15,994 nt of DNA from Bacillota bacterium. Lineage in GTDB: Bacteria > Bacillota > Clostridia > Christensenellales > Christensenellaceae. The notes beneath the pieces are model-generated. The model saw nothing but the letters and a program-made list of their open reading frames with translations. It had not been told where the DNA came from and made no database searches. Shown here piece after piece: positions 14,432-15,994 of this stretch (position 1 is its first letter; each line of letters opens with the position of its first letter). The DNA is taken from positions 1-15,994 of the forward strand of contig JAEWMJ010000031.1 in NCBI GenBank assembly GCA_023393165.1, given 5' to 3'. The position numbers and the translations under genes are program-made.

Positions 14432-15037
14432 ATGAAAAAAAGACTGTTTATTTTGCTTTTGGTTATCCCCTTTGTGCTCTCAGCGTGTTCCAAAGGCGAT
14501 AAAAATCCGCTCCAAAACCTGAGTGAAATGGAACTGGCCGCGGGTCAGAAACTTATTACGGGCCAGGTAACATCACGCGTCGGAAACGATATTGAATTGG
14601 CGCTTGGCACTCTTTCAACCAGGCAGTCCACGGGCAGCATGGGCGAAATGCCCTCGGGTGATATGGGATCAATGCCTTCGGGTGAAAGGGGCGCGATGCC
14701 TTCGGGAGAAAGGGGCAACTGGAACGGCGGCGGCAATTCCACTTCGTCCGGAAGCGGGACATTCCCGGGAAGAAGCGATTCTTCACAGAATGCACAGGCC
14801 CCGGACGGAGCAACTGACGGTGCAGCGGCGGCTGCAGGCGGAACACAGATCCAGCTTTCAGGTGAAACCATGAGCGTCTCCATACCGGTGGGCACCAAAG
14901 TACTGGTTACCACCGACGGGGTTCTCTCCGCATCCTCCTTCGGCCGCATCCAAACGGACGATATACTTGAGCTTATTGTACAAACCAATGCGGACGGATC
15001 ACAAACCGTGATACTGGCGCAGATAATGGAGTCATAA
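14432..15037 (+). CDS. Exporter-associated lipoprotein with Met-Pro-Ser-Gly repeats
   Basis: The 201-aa product starts with a lipoprotein signal peptide (MKKRLF, hydrophobic core, lipobox LSAC with Cys19), so it should be lipid-anchored on the outer face of the membrane. Residues 41-62 and 139-200 look like two parts of a small beta-rich domain (GQVTSR..NDIELALG and SIPVGTKVLVTTDG...ILAQIM), somewhat like the DUF5666 type. Between them lies a low-complexity insert (66-138) with three 8-residue MPSG repeats, then Ser/Gly and Ala/Gly runs. AAGGGAGGA upstream supports the ATG. It sits between permease and ATPase genes, 17 nt after the former, so it is probably a part or accessory of the exporter. 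Function not known. Confidence 0.8.
   Translation: MKKRLFILLLVIPFVLSACSKGDKNPLQNLSEMELAAGQKLITGQVTSRVGNDIELALGTLSTRQSTGSMGEMPSGDMGSMPSGERGAMPSGERGNWNGGGNSTSSGSGTFPGRSDSSQNAQAPDGATDGAAAAAGGTQIQLSGETMSVSIPVGTKVLVTTDGVLSASSFGRIQTDDILELIVQTNADGSQTVILAQIMES
14642..14713. repeat. Three 24-bp repeats coding GxMPSGxx
   Basis: Three consecutive 8-residue units, each with MPSG at its centre (residues 73-76, 81-84, 89-92 of the lipoprotein), are encoded by near-identical 24-bp units around ATGCCTTCGGGTGAAAGGGG. The period is in frame, so copy number could vary without breaking the gene. Confidence 0.8.
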
Positions 15038-15039
15038 AC

Positions 15040-15711
15040 ATGGATAAAATGATCATCATGAAGAATATATATAAAAGTTATAAAATGGGCACGGAAAAGC
15101 TGAACGTATTAAAGGACATTAACCTTGAGGTGGAAAAGGGCGAATATCTGGCCATTCTCGGGCCTTCCGGCTCCGGAAAATCGACCCTTATGAATATCAT
15201 CGGCTGCATGGACAAAGCGGACAGCGGAGAATATTACCTGAACAACGAGCCCATTCATGAGATGCAGGAAAAATATCTGGCTCAGCTCCGCAACCGCCAG
15301 ATAGGATTCATTTTCCAGAAATATCACCTGATACCAAAATATAATGTCGTACAAAATATCATCATGCCTCTTCTGGTGCGGGGGGAAAACCACCACGACG
15401 CCGAGAAGATGTGTGAAGATACCATCCGCGTACTCGGCCTTAAGGACAGACTAAAACATAAGCCGACAGAGCTGTCGGGCGGGCAGCAGCAAAGGGTCGC
15501 AATTGCCCGGGCGCTGGTAGGAAAGCCCTCGATTCTGCTTGCAGACGAACCGACGGGAGCCCTGGACAGCAATACGGGAAAAGAATTGCTGGACGTATTC
15601 AGGCAGCTGAACGAAATGGGAAATACAATCGTTGTAATCACGCACGACCTGAACGTGGCCGGTCATGCAAAACGTGTGATTAAGATTATTGACGGCGAAT
15701 TGTACAACTGA
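15040..15711 (+). CDS. ABC exporter ATP-binding protein (MacB/LolD/YknY type)
   Basis: The 223-aa ATPase energises the permease at 13038. Walker A is GPSGSGKST (41-49), the Q-loop Gln93 is in FQK, the signature is LSGGQQQR (145-152), Walker B is ILLADE (165-170) followed by the D-loop ALD (174-176), and the H-loop is His202 in THD. The IGFIFQKYHLIP and MPLL patterns are typical of the lipoprotein/macrolide exporter subfamily. The ATG lies 2 nt after the lipoprotein stop, with GGAG inside the last lipoprotein codons. It is the last gene of the operon; in B. subtilis yknWXYZ the ATPase gene precedes the permease gene, so the order here differs. Confidence 0.97.
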   Translation: MDKMIIMKNIYKSYKMGTEKLNVLKDINLEVEKGEYLAILGPSGSGKSTLMNIIGCMDKADSGEYYLNNEPIHEMQEKYLAQLRNRQIGFIFQKYHLIPKYNVVQNIIMPLLVRGENHHDAEKMCEDTIRVLGLKDRLKHKPTELSGGQQQRVAIARALVGKPSILLADEPTGALDSNTGKELLDVFRQLNEMGNTIVVITHDLNVAGHAKRVIKIIDGELYN

Positions 15712-15740
15712 CGGGTTGATTTTGGTTATCGCTTTGCTGC

Positions 15741-15787
15741 GGGCGGAACGCCCCCTTTTAAGGAAAGGCTCTCCCCTTCCTTCAAAA
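15741..15787 (+). terminator. Possible terminator of the exporter operon
   Basis: Two stems lie about 30-70 nt past the ATPase stop. GGGCG/CGCCC (15741-15745, 15749-15753) is followed by CC and four T. A longer A-T-flanked stem pairs AAGGAAAGG (15760-15768) with CCCTTCCTT (15774-15782), one mismatch. Neither has a classic long T-run, so termination is plausible but not certain. Confidence 0.4.
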
Positions 15788-15872
15788 ATCAAGACATTCC
15801 ACTGATATCCCATACATTATACCGCACAGTGTCCCGCCTGCAGCTGTTATGAAAAAGCTCCGGAATTTGAAC

Positions 15873-15881
15873 TGGTATAAT
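15873..15881 (+). promoter_or_regulatory. Extended -10 promoter at the left end of the insertion sequence
   Basis: TGGTATAAT is a perfect extended -10. No -35 box is seen. Transcription would start near 15888, inside the left arm of the hairpin at 15880-15911. It may lie wholly or partly in host DNA, because the exact IS edge is not known. Confidence 0.5.
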
Positions 15882-15916
15882 GATAGTGGACAGTAAAAAG
15901 TTCACTATCATTTTTT
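15880..15916 (+). terminator. Hairpin at the IS left end, blocking read-in transcription
   Basis: ATGATAGTGGAC (15880-15891) pairs with GTTCACTATCAT (15900-15911), 12 bp with one G-U, around an 8-nt loop, followed directly by six T. It has terminator form for transcripts coming from the left and probably also contains the IS terminal sequence. Confidence 0.7.
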
Positions 15917-15994
15917 ATGGAGGAAAAAGATATGGGACGGCCAAAAGGAGGAACAAACCATAGCTATAGCCAAGATTTTAAATTAAGTATAGTA
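15881..15994 (+). mobile_element. Left end of an IS3-family-like insertion sequence, cut by the window edge
   Basis: The call rests on the orfA-like start and the end-proximal TGATAGTGGACAG sequence. The left edge is an estimate; the right end, the reading-frame junction and the target duplication are outside the window. Confidence 0.6.
15932..15994 (+). CDS. Transposase orfA (IS3/IS150-type helix-turn-helix protein), 5' part only
   Basis: Only the first 21 codons are in the window, starting MGRPKGG and ending in SQDFKLSIV. A basic MGRPKGG start followed by a Ser-x-(E/D)-F/E-K-L-x-V helix is typical of the N-terminal helix-turn-helix of IS3-family orfA, which binds the IS ends. GGAGG (15919-15923) lies 8 nt upstream of the ATG. 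Whether the element is intact cannot be seen. Confidence 0.65.
   Translation, partial: MGRPKGGTNHSYSQDFKLSIV

Noticed and set aside
14545..14988. Long minus-strand ORF opposite the lipoprotein gene
   Set aside because: It mirrors the repeat-rich codons of the lipoprotein and has no ribosome binding site or recognisable domain.
15451..15813. Minus-strand ORF overlapping the ATPase gene end
   Set aside because: It is antisense to conserved ABC motifs and has no family features.

Overview
The window looks like chromosomal DNA of a Gram-positive anaerobe of the Bacillota, most likely class Clostridia. The reasons are strong AGGAGG-type ribosome binding sites, sigma-A-like promoters, U-tract hairpin terminators, a clostridial-style purECFMNHD operon, a PurF with a cleavable leader and 4Fe-4S cysteines, and a MacA-like adaptor in what appears to be a single-membrane cell. 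No genus can be named from this sequence alone.

Layout. 1-184 holds two terminators, one for an unseen left-hand gene and one shared with the next gene. 185-1624 (minus) is a membrane-anchored cell-wall hydrolase (two peptidoglycan-binding repeats, Ser/Gly linker, NlpC/P60 domain) with its own promoter. 1828-2190 (plus) is a small VOC/glyoxalase-fold protein. 2388-2825 (minus) is a GNAT acetyltransferase. 3285-3701 (plus) is a two-CBS-domain protein converging on the purine operon. 3764-10898 (minus) is the tightly packed operon purE-purC-purF-purM-purN-purH-purD. It encodes most steps from PRPP to IMP but not PurL/Q/S, PurB or PurK. 11434-15711 (plus) is a four-gene operon for a MacAB/YknXYZ-type ABC exporter: adaptor, FtsX-fold permease, repeat-bearing lipoprotein, ATPase. 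From about 15873 to the window edge is the left end of an IS3-family-like insertion sequence with the first 21 codons of its orfA.

The most interesting signal is the roughly 200-nt leader of purE (about 10913-11100, minus strand). It has a plausible promoter, a 39-codon ORF with a good ribosome binding site, two long U-tracts, a strong terminator just before the purE ribosome binding site, and at least two mutually exclusive stem sets. The leader ORF stops inside the 5' arm of the terminator. By eye it does not match the guanine, PRPP or ZTP riboswitches. It looks like an attenuator for purine synthesis that may use translation of a leader peptide, an RNA aptamer, or both. This is a hypothesis from sequence inspection only.

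Secondary signals are Met-Pro-Ser-Gly repeats in the exporter lipoprotein echoed in the permease's extracellular insertion, a VOC protein that has lost most canonical metal ligands, palindromes at two small-gene promoters, a G-rich telomere-like tract in the hydrolase gene, and an IS promoter placed so that its own transcript would escape the terminator at the IS end.
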